Shown piece by piece: positions 41,285-49,937 of a stretch of DNA of 64,000 nt; positions within the stretch are counted from its first letter, which is position 1; each line of letters opens with the position of its first letter. The notes under the pieces were generated by a model, which was given only the letters and a program-made list of their open reading frames with translations, had not been told where the DNA came from and searched no databases. This DNA comes from Pseudonocardia sp. TRM90224 (lineage in GTDB: Bacteria; Actinomycetota; Actinomycetes; Mycobacteriales; Pseudonocardiaceae), in the NCBI RefSeq assembly GCF_021245725.1, contig NZ_JAJGSX010000013.1:1-64000 (forward strand), given 5' to 3'. A program made the position numbers and the translations under genes.

Positions 41285-41552
41285 GCCACACCGCCGTCGT
41301 GCGAAACGGGTTGGGTTGCCGGTGCTCGGGTGTGGGACCTTTCGTCCCGGCTGGACGGCCTCTCGCGGCGGTTCACGGCGTACTCCAGCCGTGTGCCGTA
41401 CGCCGCGGGACGCCATCCGGCGCAGCTCAGGCACCGGGCGCAGCAGCAGCGGCACGTCGTTGTGCCGCAGCGTGCACGCCATATGACACTGAGAGATGAC
41501 GCGAGCGGCGACGCTCGAAGGAAGACACCTTGCTGGTGAGGGAGACGTGCAC

Positions 41553-41816
41553 GTGAAGACTTTCGATCAGCTGTTCGAGGAGCTGACCGAACGCGCCACC
41601 ACGCGGCCGGAGGGCTCCGGCACCGTCGCGGCGCTCGACGCAGGGGTGCACGCGCAGGGCAAGAAGGTGCTCGAAGAGGCCGGTGAGGTGTGGCTGGCGG
41701 CCGAGCACGAGGGCGACGACGCACTCGCCGAGGAGATCTCCCAGCTGCTCTACCGCGTCCAGGTGCTCATGCTGGGTCGCGGCATCACGCTCGACAACGT
41801 GTACAAGTACCTCTGA
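41553..41816 (+). CDS. hisE: Phosphoribosyl-ATP pyrophosphatase
   Basis: 87 residues, the usual size of actinobacterial HisE. MazG-like helical fold with GKKVLEEAGEVWLAAEHEGDDALAEEISQLLYRVQVLM, containing the metal-binding EExxE...ExxD pattern. Reaction: PR-ATP to PR-AMP plus pyrophosphate, second step of histidine synthesis. Start GTG 41553 (VKTFDQLF) has GGGAG at 41540; GTG 41547 is an alternative. hisG follows after 30 bp. Confidence 0.93.
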   Translation: MKTFDQLFEELTERATTRPEGSGTVAALDAGVHAQGKKVLEEAGEVWLAAEHEGDDALAEEISQLLYRVQVLMLGRGITLDNVYKYL

Positions 41817-41846
41817 GACACCCGAAAGACCGAGGAGAGAGCTCCC

Positions 41847-42746
41847 ATGCTCCGCATCGCACTTCCCAACAAGGGCACGCTGGCCGACCCGGCCGCGACG
41901 ATGATGCGGGAGGCGGGCTATCGGCAGCGTTCCGACTCCCGTGACCTGAGCATGCTCGACGAGGAGAACGAGATCGAGTTCTTCTACCTTCGGCCCAAGG
42001 ACATCGCGACCTACGTCGGTTCCGGCGACCTGCACCTGGGCATCACGGGCGCCGACCTCATGGACGAGTCGGGCAGCCAGGTCAAGCGGGTGATCGAGCT
42101 CGGGTTCGGCGCGTCGAAGTTCCGCTTCGCGGCGCCCGCGGCCGGGATCGACGGCCGGGAGTGGAAGCTCGAGGACCTCGAGGGCAAGAAGATCGCGACG
42201 TCCTACCCGCGGCTGGTCCGCGCGCACCTCGCGCGCAGCCGCGTGAAGGCCGACATCATCAAGCTCGACGGCGCCGTCGAGATCTCGGTGCAGCTCGGGC
42301 TCGCCGACGCCATCGCCGACGTCGTCTCGTCGGGCCGCACGCTGCGCCAGCACAGCCTCGCGCCGTTCGGCGACGCGATCGCCGAGTCGCAGGCCACGCT
42401 CATCGAGCGCGAGGAGCGTCCCGACCGGCTCGTCCCGGCCGAGATCAAGGCCGAGATGAAGGTGTTCACCGCGCGGCTGCAGGGTGTGGTCTACGCCCGC
42501 CAGTACGTCATGGTCGACTACGACTGCCCCGAGGACGTGCTCGACGAGGCGAAGCGGATCACCCCCGGCATGCAGGCGCCCACCGTCGCGCCGCTGTCGG
42601 AGAAGGGCTGGTTCGGCGTCCGGTCGATGGTGCGCAAGCAGACCGCCAACAAGGTCATGGACGACCTCGCCGGGCTCGGCGCCCGCGCCATCCTGATCTC
42701 CGAGATCCGCTCCTGCCGCGCCGTCGACGGCTCCTTCGCCTCCTGA
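41847..42746 (+). CDS. hisG: ATP phosphoribosyltransferase, long form
   Basis: 299 residues. N-terminal catalytic lobes with RIALPNKGTL, GSGDLHLGITGADLMDE and the PRPP-binding segment (ELGFGASKFRFAAP...); the C-terminal 75 residues (TVAPLSEKGWFGVRSMVRKQTANKVMDDL) form the ACT-like regulatory domain for histidine feedback inhibition, so no HisZ is needed. First step of histidine synthesis. GAGGAGAG precedes ATG 41847. Operon hisE-hisG. Confidence 0.95.
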   Translation: MLRIALPNKGTLADPAATMMREAGYRQRSDSRDLSMLDEENEIEFFYLRPKDIATYVGSGDLHLGITGADLMDESGSQVKRVIELGFGASKFRFAAPAAGIDGREWKLEDLEGKKIATSYPRLVRAHLARSRVKADIIKLDGAVEISVQLGLADAIADVVSSGRTLRQHSLAPFGDAIAESQATLIEREERPDRLVPAEIKAEMKVFTARLQGVVYARQYVMVDYDCPEDVLDEAKRITPGMQAPTVAPLSEKGWFGVRSMVRKQTANKVMDDLAGLGARAILISEIRSCRAVDGSFAS

Positions 42747-42771
42747 CGGGGTGTCCCCGGTAGAGCCGGGG

Positions 42772-42829
42772 GAGGGCAGGAAAGCCACTTTCCGGCCCTC
42801 ACAGGGCAGGAAAGTGGCTTTCCTGCCCT
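42772..42829. repeat. Family-B double hairpin B6
   Basis: Intact right half; left half closes CTTTCCGGCC. Lies between convergent hisG and the RecB-like gene. Confidence 0.9.
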
Positions 42830-42857
42830 TGCGTGCGGAACGCACGCATCCTGGCCC

Positions 42858-43754
42858 TCAGCCGGCGCGGTCGACCGGTGTCTCGTCACCGGTCGGCTCC
42901 TGCGGCCATCCCGGGTAGGGCGGTGGGGTGCCTTCCCACGACGGGCAGAACGCCTTGTGGCTGCAGAACTCGCACATGCGGCTCGGGTTGGACCGGAAGT
43001 CGCCGGTCTCGCCCGCCGTGCGGATGGCGGCCCAGATCGCCTCGAGCGTGCGCTCGAAGCGGCGCAGCTCCGCCTCCTCCGGCTCGTAGGTGAGCGACTC
43101 GGAATCTGCGAGGTAGAGCAGCCGCAGCTGGGCGGGTACGACCCCGCGCAGCTGCAGCATCGCGAGCGCGTAGAACTTCATCTGGAACAGCGCCCTGGTC
43201 TCCGCGACCGGCCGCGGCGCGGCCCCGGTCTTGTAATCGACGATCCGCAGCTCGCCGGTGGGCGCGACGTCGACCCGGTCGATGTAGCCGCGCAGCAGCA
43301 GGCCCGAGGCCAGCTCCGTCTCGACGAGCAGCTCGCGGGCCTCCGGCTCGAGCCGGCGCGGGTCCTCCAGCGCGAAGTACGTCTCGAGCAGCGAACCCGC
43401 CGACTCCAGCCACGCCGGCAGCTCCGGGTCGTCGGCGCCGCTGAACAGCGCCTCGACCAGCTCGGGATCCTGCTCGCACAGCTGCGCCCACGTCGGATCG
43501 ACCATCGCCTTGGCGGCGGCCGGCACCCGCTCGGCCGCCGGGAGGTCGAACAGCCGCTCCAGCACGGCGTGCACCAGGGTGCCGCGGATCTGGGCGCGGC
43601 CCGGCCGTTCGGGCAGCTTGTCGATCGCGCGGAACCGGTAGAGCAGCGGGCACTGCTTGAAGTCGCCGGCCCGCGACGGCGAGAGCGCGGGACGGCGGCG
43701 GCGCGGCTCCTCGTCGAGCTCGTCGATCTTCTCCGCCACCCGTGCCTCGTTCAC
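42858..43754 (-). CDS. RecB-family PD-(D/E)XK exonuclease with Fe-S cysteines
   Basis: 298 residues. Nuclease core GTLVHAVLERL, GYIDRVDV, IVDYKTGAAP and FQMKFYALAM (Asp and Lys of the active site visible). Four Cys, one in KQCPLLYRF and three in CEFCSHKAFC, form the iron-sulfur staple of AddB/Cas4-like nucleases. Family: conserved actinobacterial single-domain RecB-like protein next to trmI; DNA repair role presumed. GTG 43754 is 7 nt after minus-strand TACGCT (43762-43767): leaderless. Confidence 0.88.
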   Translation of the reverse strand: MNEARVAEKIDELDEEPRRRRPALSPSRAGDFKQCPLLYRFRAIDKLPERPGRAQIRGTLVHAVLERLFDLPAAERVPAAAKAMVDPTWAQLCEQDPELVEALFSGADDPELPAWLESAGSLLETYFALEDPRRLEPEARELLVETELASGLLLRGYIDRVDVAPTGELRIVDYKTGAAPRPVAETRALFQMKFYALAMLQLRGVVPAQLRLLYLADSESLTYEPEEAELRRFERTLEAIWAAIRTAGETGDFRSNPSRMCEFCSHKAFCPSWEGTPPPYPGWPQEPTGDETPVDRAG

Positions 43755-43811
43755 ACCTTCGAGCGTAGGGGTGGGCACCGACGGAACCCGGCGCCCCCGT
43801 AGGTTCTCGCC

Positions 43812-44363
43812 ATGACACGGACCTTCCGCGTGCTGGCGGCACCCCGGGTGCTCGCCTGCGCGCTGGCCGCCGGGATCGCGCTCGCGCTCGCCGGCTGCGG
43901 GGGAGAAGCGCCACCGCAGGCGCCCGCTCCCGCGCCGGCCCCGAGCGCGGCGGCGACCACCGCGGCGGCCCCGACCGGCCCGTCCGCCACCGGTGCCGCC
44001 GGCGACCAGGACGTCGTGCGCACGACCGTCACCGAGTACAACGCCTCGCTGCTGGCCAGGGACTTCCCGAAGGCGTGCACGCTCAACGCGCCCGAGACCA
44101 ACGAGGGCCTGATCAACACACTGAAGGCGCGAGGCGTCCAGGTGACGTCCTGCGTCGAGGCGTTCCAGGCGATCTTCGCCGTGCCCGGCACCCCCGAGAC
44201 CATCGACGAGATCGCCCGCACGACGAAGATCTCCGCGGTGAGGGTCGAGGGCGACCAGGCGTTCGTGACGTTCACCGCGTCCACCCAAGGGCAGACGAAG
44301 ACCAACGTCGCCGGCCTGCGCAAGGTCGACGGCCAGTGGCGGATGCTCCCGGTGCAGCAGTGA
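43812..44363 (+). CDS. Putative lipoprotein
   Basis: 183 residues. Signal peptide with lipobox LALAGC (Cys29), then a long Pro/Ala/Thr linker (residues 30-66) and a NTF2/SnoaL-like globular part (VVRTTVTEYNASLLARDFPKACTL ... VDGQWRMLPV). Two Cys in the mature domain may pair. Anchored at the outer face of the membrane; function unknown. Leaderless: TAGGTT (43800) is 6 nt before ATG 43812. Its stop overlaps the trmI start (GTGA). Confidence 0.75.
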   Translation: MTRTFRVLAAPRVLACALAAGIALALAGCGGEAPPQAPAPAPAPSAAATTAAAPTGPSATGAAGDQDVVRTTVTEYNASLLARDFPKACTLNAPETNEGLINTLKARGVQVTSCVEAFQAIFAVPGTPETIDEIARTTKISAVRVEGDQAFVTFTASTQGQTKTNVAGLRKVDGQWRMLPVQQ

Positions 44364-45268
44364 CGGACCAAGCAGTGACGGAACAGGCAGTGGAAGAGCT
44401 GGTGGAACAGAAAGACCCCGCAAGCAGCTCGATGCGTGCCCGTGGCGGCCCGTTCCGGGCGGGCGACCGCGTACAGCTGACCGACCCCAAGGGCCGCCAT
44501 TACACGGTGACCCTGCAGGCGGGCGCCGAGTACCACACCCACCGCGGCGGGCTGCGTCACGACGACCTGATCGGCAAGCCGGAGGGCAGCCTCGTCGTAT
44601 CCCCGACGGGCACGCCGTACCTCGCGCTGCGCCCGCGGCTGGCCGACTACGTCCTGTCGATGCCGCGCGGGGCGCAGGTGATCTACCCGAAGGACGCCGC
44701 GCAGATCCTGATGTGGGGTGACATCTTCCCCGGGGCGCGGGTGCTGGAGGCGGGCGCCGGTTCGGGGGCGCTGACGTGCTCGCTGCTGCAGGCCGTCGGG
44801 CCCACCGGGAGCGTCCTGTCCTACGAGGTGCGCGACGACCACGCCGAACACGCCGAGCGCAACGTCCGACTTTTCTACGGCGACACGCCACCCAACTGGA
44901 CCTTGAAAGTCGCCGATCTCCATACTCACGATCCGGCCGCCGAGCAGGTCGACAGGGTCGTCCTCGATATGCTCGCGCCGTGGGAGCACCTCGCGACGGT
45001 GGCTGCCGCGCTCATCCCGGGCGGGATCTTCGTGGGCTACGTCGCGACGACGACACAGCTGTCGCGGCTCGTCGAGGATCTGCGCGAGCAGCAGTGCTGG
45101 ACCGAGCCGCAAGCATGGGAATGCCTGGTCAGGCCGTGGCACGTGGTCGGTTTGGCGGTGCGGCCGGATCACCGGATGCAGGGCCACACGGCCTTCCTGG
45201 TGACCGCGAGACGCCTAGCAGAGGGTGTTGTTCCGCCACGTCCGCAGCGCCGACCGACGAGCCGGTGA
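44360..45268 (+). CDS. trmI: tRNA (adenine-58-N1)-methyltransferase
   Basis: 302 residues. N-terminal beta domain (GDRVQLTDPKGRHYTVTLQAG), AdoMet-binding motif VLEAGAGSGALT, motif SYEVRDDHAEHAERN and VLDMLAPWEH for target binding. Modifies A58 in the tRNA T-loop. In actinobacteria trmI regularly precedes arc. GTG 44360 overlaps the lipoprotein stop; internal start GTG 44375 or ATG 44432 would remove a non-conserved acidic extension, so the N-terminus is uncertain. Confidence 0.92.
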   Translation: MTDQAVTEQAVEELVEQKDPASSSMRARGGPFRAGDRVQLTDPKGRHYTVTLQAGAEYHTHRGGLRHDDLIGKPEGSLVVSPTGTPYLALRPRLADYVLSMPRGAQVIYPKDAAQILMWGDIFPGARVLEAGAGSGALTCSLLQAVGPTGSVLSYEVRDDHAEHAERNVRLFYGDTPPNWTLKVADLHTHDPAAEQVDRVVLDMLAPWEHLATVAAALIPGGIFVGYVATTTQLSRLVEDLREQQCWTEPQAWECLVRPWHVVGLAVRPDHRMQGHTAFLVTARRLAEGVVPPRPQRRPTSR

Positions 45269-45440
45269 CGTCGTCCGGCCCAGCACCGCATCGCGTCCGC
45301 GTGGTCAACTGTGACGCAGCACCGAACTCGGTGGAGCGTCAAGGTGCCGTCCGGTTGAGTGGTGGATCACCGGTTCGCCGCACGGCCACTGTCGGACCGG
45401 CCAGGTACCGTATGGAAACGGAACACGGAGGGAGGTTGCC

Positions 45441-47252
45441 GTGAACCCCTACGACGGTCCCGGCAGGCGTGAACCAGGTGATCGCGGGGAGCTGACCCCC
45501 GCGGAGGCCGCAGCGCAGATCCGCTTCCTCGAGGAAGAGGTTGCCCTTCTCCGCCGCAAGCTCACCGAGTCGCCGCGGCATGCACGTGTACTGGAGCAGC
45601 GTCTCGCCGAGTCGGCCAGCCGGCTCGCGCAGCTCTCCGCCCGCAACGAGAAGCTCACCGAGACGCTCAAGGAGGCCCGCGGCCAGCTGGTCGCGCTCCG
45701 CGAGGAGGTCGACCGGCTCGCCCAGCCGCCCAGCGGCTACGGCGTGTTCCTGGCGAGCTTCCCCGACGAGACCGTCGACGTCTTCACCTCGGGTCGGCGC
45801 ATGCGGGTCGCCGTCTCGCCGGCGGTGGAGATCGCGGAGCTCAACAGCGGCCAGACGGTGCGCCTCAACGAGGCGCTCACGGTCGTCGAGGCGGGCGACT
45901 ACGAGCGGGTCGGCGAGGTCTGCGCCTTGCGAGAGGTGCTCTCCGACCCGTTGGACGGTCTGGCCGGCCGTGCGCTCGTCGTCGGGCACGCCGACGAGGA
46001 GCGGGTGGTGTGGCTCGCCGAGCCGCTCATCGCCGGCCCGGAGAAGCCCGACGTCGTGCCGCTCAAGCCGGGCGATTCGCTGCTCGTCGACACCAAGGCC
46101 GGTTACGCCTACGAGCGCGTCCCGAAGGCGGAGGTCGAGGACCTCGTGCTGGAGGAGGTGCCCGATGTCGACTACTCCGACATCGGCGGCCTGTTCCGGC
46201 AGATCGAGCAGATCCGCGATGCCGTGGAGCTGCCGTTCCTGCACGCCGAGCTGTTCAAGGAGTACGAGCTGCGCCCGCCGAAGGGTGTGCTGCTCTACGG
46301 CCCGCCCGGCTGCGGCAAGACGCTCATCGCGAAGGCGGTCGCCAACTCGCTGGCGAAGAAGGTCGCCGCGGTCCGGGGGGACAACCCCGACGAGGGCCGC
46401 GCGTTCTTCCTCAACATCAAGGGCCCGGAGCTGCTCAACAAGTTCGTCGGCGAGACCGAGCGGCACATCCGGTTGATCTTCCAGCGGGCCCGGGAGAAGG
46501 CCTCGGCCGGCACTCCGGTCATCGTGTTCTTCGACGAGATGGACTCGATCTTCCGCACCCGCGGGTCGGGCGTCTCGTCCGACGTCGAGACCACGATCGT
46601 GCCGCAGCTCCTCGCCGAGATCGATGGTGTCGAGGGCCTGGAGAACGTCATCGTCATCGGCGCCTCCAACCGCGAGGACATGATCGACCCGGCGATCCTG
46701 CGTCCGGGCCGGCTCGACGTGAAGATCAAGATCGAGCGTCCCGACGCCGAGGCGGCGCAGGACATCTTCTCGAAGTACCTCACGCCGACCCTGCCGATCC
46801 ACACCGACGACATCGCGGAGTTCGCCGGCAACCGCAGCGCCTGCATCGACGCGATGATCCAGCGGGTCGTCGAGCGGATGTACGACGAGACGGAGGAGAA
46901 CCGGTTCCTGGAGGTCACCTACGCCAACGGCGACAAGGAGACGCTTTACTTCAAGGACTTCAACTCCGGCGCGATGATCCAGAACATCGTCGACAGGTCG
47001 AAGAAGACCGCGATCAAGGCGGTGCTCGAGACGGGCCAGCCGGGCCTGCGCGTGCAGCACCTCCTCGACGCGATCGTCGACGAGTTCGCCGAGAACGAGG
47101 ACCTGCCCAACACCACCAACCCCGACGACTGGGCGCGCATCTCCGGCAAGAAGGGCGAGCGGATCGTCTACATCCGCACGCTCGTCACCGGCAAGAACGC
47201 CGAGCCGGGCCGGGCGATCGACACAGCGTCCAACACGGGCCAGTACCTGTAG
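45441..47252 (+). CDS. arc: Proteasome-associated AAA+ ATPase (ARC/Mpa)
   Basis: 603 residues. N-terminal coiled coil (RFLEEEVALLRRKL ... EKLTETLKEAR), which binds Pup; tandem OB folds (about 90-230); AAA+ module with Walker A GPPGCGKT, Walker B VIVFFDEMDSIF and sensor GASNREDM; the C-terminus ends NTGQYL, the QYL motif that docks onto the 20S core. Unfolds pupylated proteins for PrcBA. GTG 45441 follows GGAGG. The core genes it works with start 7.9 kb downstream. Confidence 0.96.
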   Translation: MNPYDGPGRREPGDRGELTPAEAAAQIRFLEEEVALLRRKLTESPRHARVLEQRLAESASRLAQLSARNEKLTETLKEARGQLVALREEVDRLAQPPSGYGVFLASFPDETVDVFTSGRRMRVAVSPAVEIAELNSGQTVRLNEALTVVEAGDYERVGEVCALREVLSDPLDGLAGRALVVGHADEERVVWLAEPLIAGPEKPDVVPLKPGDSLLVDTKAGYAYERVPKAEVEDLVLEEVPDVDYSDIGGLFRQIEQIRDAVELPFLHAELFKEYELRPPKGVLLYGPPGCGKTLIAKAVANSLAKKVAAVRGDNPDEGRAFFLNIKGPELLNKFVGETERHIRLIFQRAREKASAGTPVIVFFDEMDSIFRTRGSGVSSDVETTIVPQLLAEIDGVEGLENVIVIGASNREDMIDPAILRPGRLDVKIKIERPDAEAAQDIFSKYLTPTLPIHTDDIAEFAGNRSACIDAMIQRVVERMYDETEENRFLEVTYANGDKETLYFKDFNSGAMIQNIVDRSKKTAIKAVLETGQPGLRVQHLLDAIVDEFAENEDLPNTTNPDDWARISGKKGERIVYIRTLVTGKNAEPGRAIDTASNTGQYL

Positions 47253-47271
47253 CCGGCAGATCCCGGAGCCG

Positions 47272-47301
47272 CTGTCCTGCGACGTGAGTTGCAGGACAGC
47301 G
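47272..47301 (+). terminator. Terminator hairpin of arc
   Basis: GCTGTCCTGC (47272) and GCAGGACAGC (47292), perfect 10-bp stem with 10-nt loop, extended by CCGG/CCGG; 20 bp after the arc stop. Confidence 0.75.
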
Positions 47302-47326
47302 CTGCCGGGCACGCGTGGCCGCGGAG

Positions 47327-47351
47327 TGCCAGGAAAGCCACTTTTCTGGCA
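47327..47351. repeat. Family-B single hairpin
   Basis: TGCCAGGAAAG-CCA-CTTTTCTGGCA: one half-unit with altered outer bases (CCAGG for GCAGG) and a compensating partner change. Confidence 0.7.
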
Positions 47352-47360
47352 CCACCTCTG

Positions 47361-47455
47361 GTTCGACGTTGCACAGCGTCGACACACGTTGCACATGGCC
47401 GGCCATGTGCAACGCACACCCACGGTGTGCAACGTCGACCCCACCCGGTCGCACG
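47361..47455. repeat. Family-C element C1
   Basis: Core is a perfect 28-bp palindrome at 47387-47414 (half CGTTGCACATGGCC). Outer arms TCGACGTTGCACA (47363-47375) and complement (47426-47438). The 47363-47455 block matches the reverse complement of C2 at 51998-52088 with few differences. Bases 47456-47569 show nothing else. Confidence 0.85.
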
Positions 47456-47569
47456 GGCTGGCCGGGGTCGCCTCATGGAACCCTGTGGTTGATCAACAGG
47501 GCTGCGTGACGACCACGGTTCCATGTGGCGGACGGGCGCACGGTCGGCCACCTGCCCCGGGTGCGTGTG

Positions 47570-47696
47570 GAGGGCAGGAAAGCCACTTTCCGGCCCTCCG
47601 GGGGTGCCACCTTCCTGGGTAGTCCAGGTTGGTCACGGGGGTTGCCAGGAAAGTGGCTTTCCTGGCGCCACAGGACAGGAAAGTGGCTTTCCTGGC
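47570..47696. repeat. Cluster of three family-B half-units
   Basis: Half-hairpins at 47570-47598 (CCA loop), 47644-47666 and 47671-47696 (both TGG loop, with CCAGG-type arms). Apparently a B unit that has been interrupted and partly duplicated; between convergent arc and the MerR-like gene. Confidence 0.75.
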
Positions 47697-47736
47697 ACCC
47701 CGGCGGGGCCCCTGCGGGCTGGGTGTCACCGGTGGG

Positions 47737-48477
47737 TCAGGCCTGGTAGAGCCACACCCAGTTGCCGCTGGGGTCGCGGACGGCGGAGCAGCGGGGCATG
47801 CCCTCGGGCTCGTGCGGCTCGAACAGCTCCGACCCGCCCGCCTGCACCGCGCGGGCGTGCACGGCGTCGAGGTCGTCGACGAGCAGGCCGAACGTCGAGC
47901 TGCCCGGCTGGTCCATGTCGGCGGGATCGTCGATGAAGTGCATCAGGAAGAAGTCGTCGCGGCCGTAGGTGCCGAAGATGAGGCCGTGGTACTCGGTGTC
48001 CTCGGCGCGCCGGGTCACCTCGTACCGGCAGCCGAAGGCGTCCTGGTAGAAGCGCGCGGCGCTCGCCGCGTCCTTGACCGCGAGCTTGATCTGCACCGGC
48101 CTGCAGCCGACCTGCACGACGCTCTCCACGGAGACTCCCTTCTCGATGTAGCGGGCCACGTTGCCGAGCTGCACGTCCAGCTCGGTGCGCTGGATCTCCA
48201 GCCGGTGGCGGTGCCGCTCCAGCACGGCACGCGCGTCGTCCGCGGTGGCGGCGAGCACGTCCACGATGTCGTCGATCGCGAGGCCGAGACAGCGCAGGGA
48301 CCGGATGAGCCGTGCCGTCGCGACCTGCTCGCGCCGGTAGCGGCGGTACCGCGACACGTCGTCGACGGTGTCCGGGCGCAGCAGGCCCACCTCGTCGTAG
48401 TGCCGCAACGTGTGCACCGACAGCCCGGAGATCCGGGCGAAGTGCCCGATGCTCAACTGTGCCTCGTCCACAGGCAC
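47737..48477 (-). CDS. MerR-type regulator fused to a VOC (glyoxalase-like) domain
   Basis: 246 residues. Winged HTH with SIGHFARISGLSVHTLRHYDEVGLL and a coiled dimer helix (ARAVLERHRHRLEIQRTELDVQL), then a VOC domain from about residue 122 (VQIKLAVKDAASAARFYQDAFG ... DPSGNWVWLYQA). In place of the usual short effector region, the VOC domain probably senses a small ligand. GTG 48477 has GAGGG 8 nt upstream. Its promoter has the 19-bp spacer and dyad expected for autoregulation. Confidence 0.85.
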   Translation of the reverse strand: MPVDEAQLSIGHFARISGLSVHTLRHYDEVGLLRPDTVDDVSRYRRYRREQVATARLIRSLRCLGLAIDDIVDVLAATADDARAVLERHRHRLEIQRTELDVQLGNVARYIEKGVSVESVVQVGCRPVQIKLAVKDAASAARFYQDAFGCRYEVTRRAEDTEYHGLIFGTYGRDDFFLMHFIDDPADMDQPGSSTFGLLVDDLDAVHARAVQAGGSELFEPHEPEGMPRCSAVRDPSGNWVWLYQA

Positions 48478-48508
48478 ACGATGGACCCTCGGGCTACCCG
48501 AAGGTCAA
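48478..48508 (-). promoter_or_regulatory. MerR-type promoter with 19-bp spacer
   Basis: Minus strand: TTGACC (48503-48508) and CATCGT (48478-48483) separated by 19 bp; the spacer contains the inverted repeat GACCCTCGGG/CCCGAAGGTC (48484-48506). Long spacers with a centred dyad are the hallmark of MerR-controlled promoters. Confidence 0.65.
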
Positions 48509-48534
48509 GCAGAGGTCGTACGGCGCGCTTGCTC

Positions 48535-48563
48535 CGACAATGTTAATGCCTCTAACATTGTCG
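48535..48563 (+). promoter_or_regulatory. Operator and leaderless promoter of DUF4386-TetR pair
   Basis: CGACAATGTTA (48535) and TAACATTGTCG (48553) form a perfect 11-bp inverted repeat with 7-bp spacer. TAACAT in the right arm is a -10, 7 nt before GTG 48566. Probable binding site of the TetR protein encoded downstream. Confidence 0.7.
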
Positions 48564-48565
48564 GG

Positions 48566-49360
48566 GTGAGCGGTGTGGTGGTGCGTAGGACCGCGAGGAT
48601 CGTGCATCTGTTCCTCGGCGCGGCTCTTGCCGTGGTGATCTATGTCCCGGCCGGTTGGACGGAGGCGTTGCGGTTGGCGTTGGCGACGATCGGGGTCCCG
48701 TTGCTGGTCGTGACGGGTGTGACACTGTGGCAGCAGACATGGTTGCGTCGTGTGCTCGGTCGCGTCGAGCTGCTCGCGCTGCTCACCGGTTCGGTGGGGC
48801 TCGCGGTGTTGGGGCAGATCCTGGTGCAGCGCACCTTCGCCGGCGTGCGGCATCCGGTCACGCTCGCCGAGGCGAACCTCGGCTTCGACGCCGAGACCGT
48901 CCGCGGCCACTACCGAGTGCTCGCTGCGCAGGGCACGCTCGACCGGATGGTCGCCACGGAGCTGGTCGACGTCATCTGGTCGGTCGGACTCGCAGCGAGC
49001 CTGACCATGATCGTGTTGACCGCAGCCGCGCTGCTGCGCCACCGGAACCCGGCCGGATCGCGCCGGCTGCGGCGGATGGCGCCGTTGATGGCGCTCGCGC
49101 CCGCGTGCGACGTCGTCGAGAACAGCGTCTCGCTGGTGATGCTGTCGGACCCGTTCGGATTCCCCGAGGTCCTCGCGCCACTGCACGCCGGGTTCTCGGT
49201 GGCCAAGCTCACGTTCGCCGCCGCGTCGGCCACGCTGGCCCCGGTCTACGCCATCGTCCTCGCTGCGCGAGGGCCGAACCCATGGGGATTGGCCCGATCG
49301 GCGAAGAGGGTGAACGATGGCCGCGATGGCGAAGTCCTCGTATCACCACGGAGCGCTTGA
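48566..49360 (+). CDS. DUF4386-like membrane protein
   Basis: 264 residues, about six hydrophobic segments (FLGAALAVVIYVPAG, LALATIGVPLLVVTGVTLW, LLALLTGSVGLAVLGQIL, VGLAASLTMIVLTAAALL, and two more). The order and the DVVENSVSLVML segment fit the DUF4386 family; function unknown. Leaderless GTG 48566 in the palindromic operator region. The TetR gene starts 44 bp before its stop, so they are one transcript. Confidence 0.65.
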   Translation: MSGVVVRRTARIVHLFLGAALAVVIYVPAGWTEALRLALATIGVPLLVVTGVTLWQQTWLRRVLGRVELLALLTGSVGLAVLGQILVQRTFAGVRHPVTLAEANLGFDAETVRGHYRVLAAQGTLDRMVATELVDVIWSVGLAASLTMIVLTAAALLRHRNPAGSRRLRRMAPLMALAPACDVVENSVSLVMLSDPFGFPEVLAPLHAGFSVAKLTFAAASATLAPVYAIVLAARGPNPWGLARSAKRVNDGRDGEVLVSPRSA

Positions 49361-49910
49361 GTCAGCGCTGATCGATGCCGCGCTCGTGCTCATCGAGGAG
49401 GAAGGCGTCGACGGCTTCAGCTTGGCTGCGGCCTCGCGACGCGCCGGTGTCAGCGTCGCGGCCCCCTACCGGCACTTCGCCAACCGGCGGGAGCTGCTCA
49501 ACGCCGTGGCCCAACGCGGATTCGCCGAGCTCGGCGAGCGGCTGCGCGCCGTGCGCGCAGATGGTGGCGACGAGGTGGGGCTGCTGCTCGAGCAGGGCCT
49601 GGCCTATGTCCGTTTCGCTGTGGAGAAGCCGGCGCTGTTCCGCGTCGTGTTCGACTCCCGCGGGCGGGACCCGCAGAGCACCGTCGGTCCGGCGGCGCTG
49701 GCCGTGCTCGGGGAGACGCTGGGTCGGCTCGAAGCCGCGGGCCGGCTCCGGGTCTCGCTGGACACCGCGATGCGGCTGTGCTGGGCGACCGTGCACGGCG
49801 TCGCGATGCTCACGATCGACGGGATGCGCACCTTCGCCGAGGAGGACTCCGAGACCCTCCGCCGGCACATCCTGTCGCCGATGCTGGCCGGCGGGGTCGT
49901 CCGTCCCTGA
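49317..49910 (+). CDS. TetR family regulator
   Basis: 197 residues. HTH: LIDAALVLIEEEGVDGFSLAAASRRAGVSVAAPYRHFANRREL; the start YHHGALESALIDAA is typical of the TetR subgroup with a WHG-type C-terminal domain. Probably represses its own operon by binding the inverted repeat at 48535. GAGGG precedes ATG 49317, which lies within the DUF4386 gene. Confidence 0.88.
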   Translation: MAAMAKSSYHHGALESALIDAALVLIEEEGVDGFSLAAASRRAGVSVAAPYRHFANRRELLNAVAQRGFAELGERLRAVRADGGDEVGLLLEQGLAYVRFAVEKPALFRVVFDSRGRDPQSTVGPAALAVLGETLGRLEAAGRLRVSLDTAMRLCWATVHGVAMLTIDGMRTFAEEDSETLRRHILSPMLAGGVVRP

Positions 49911-49937
49911 GCTCGTCTCGCCGCCGGTGCCGGCAGG

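Noticed and set aside
41269..41552. Several short ORFs on both strands upstream of hisE
   Set aside because: No ribosome site, Cys/Arg-rich composition and no recognisable family; treated as intergenic.
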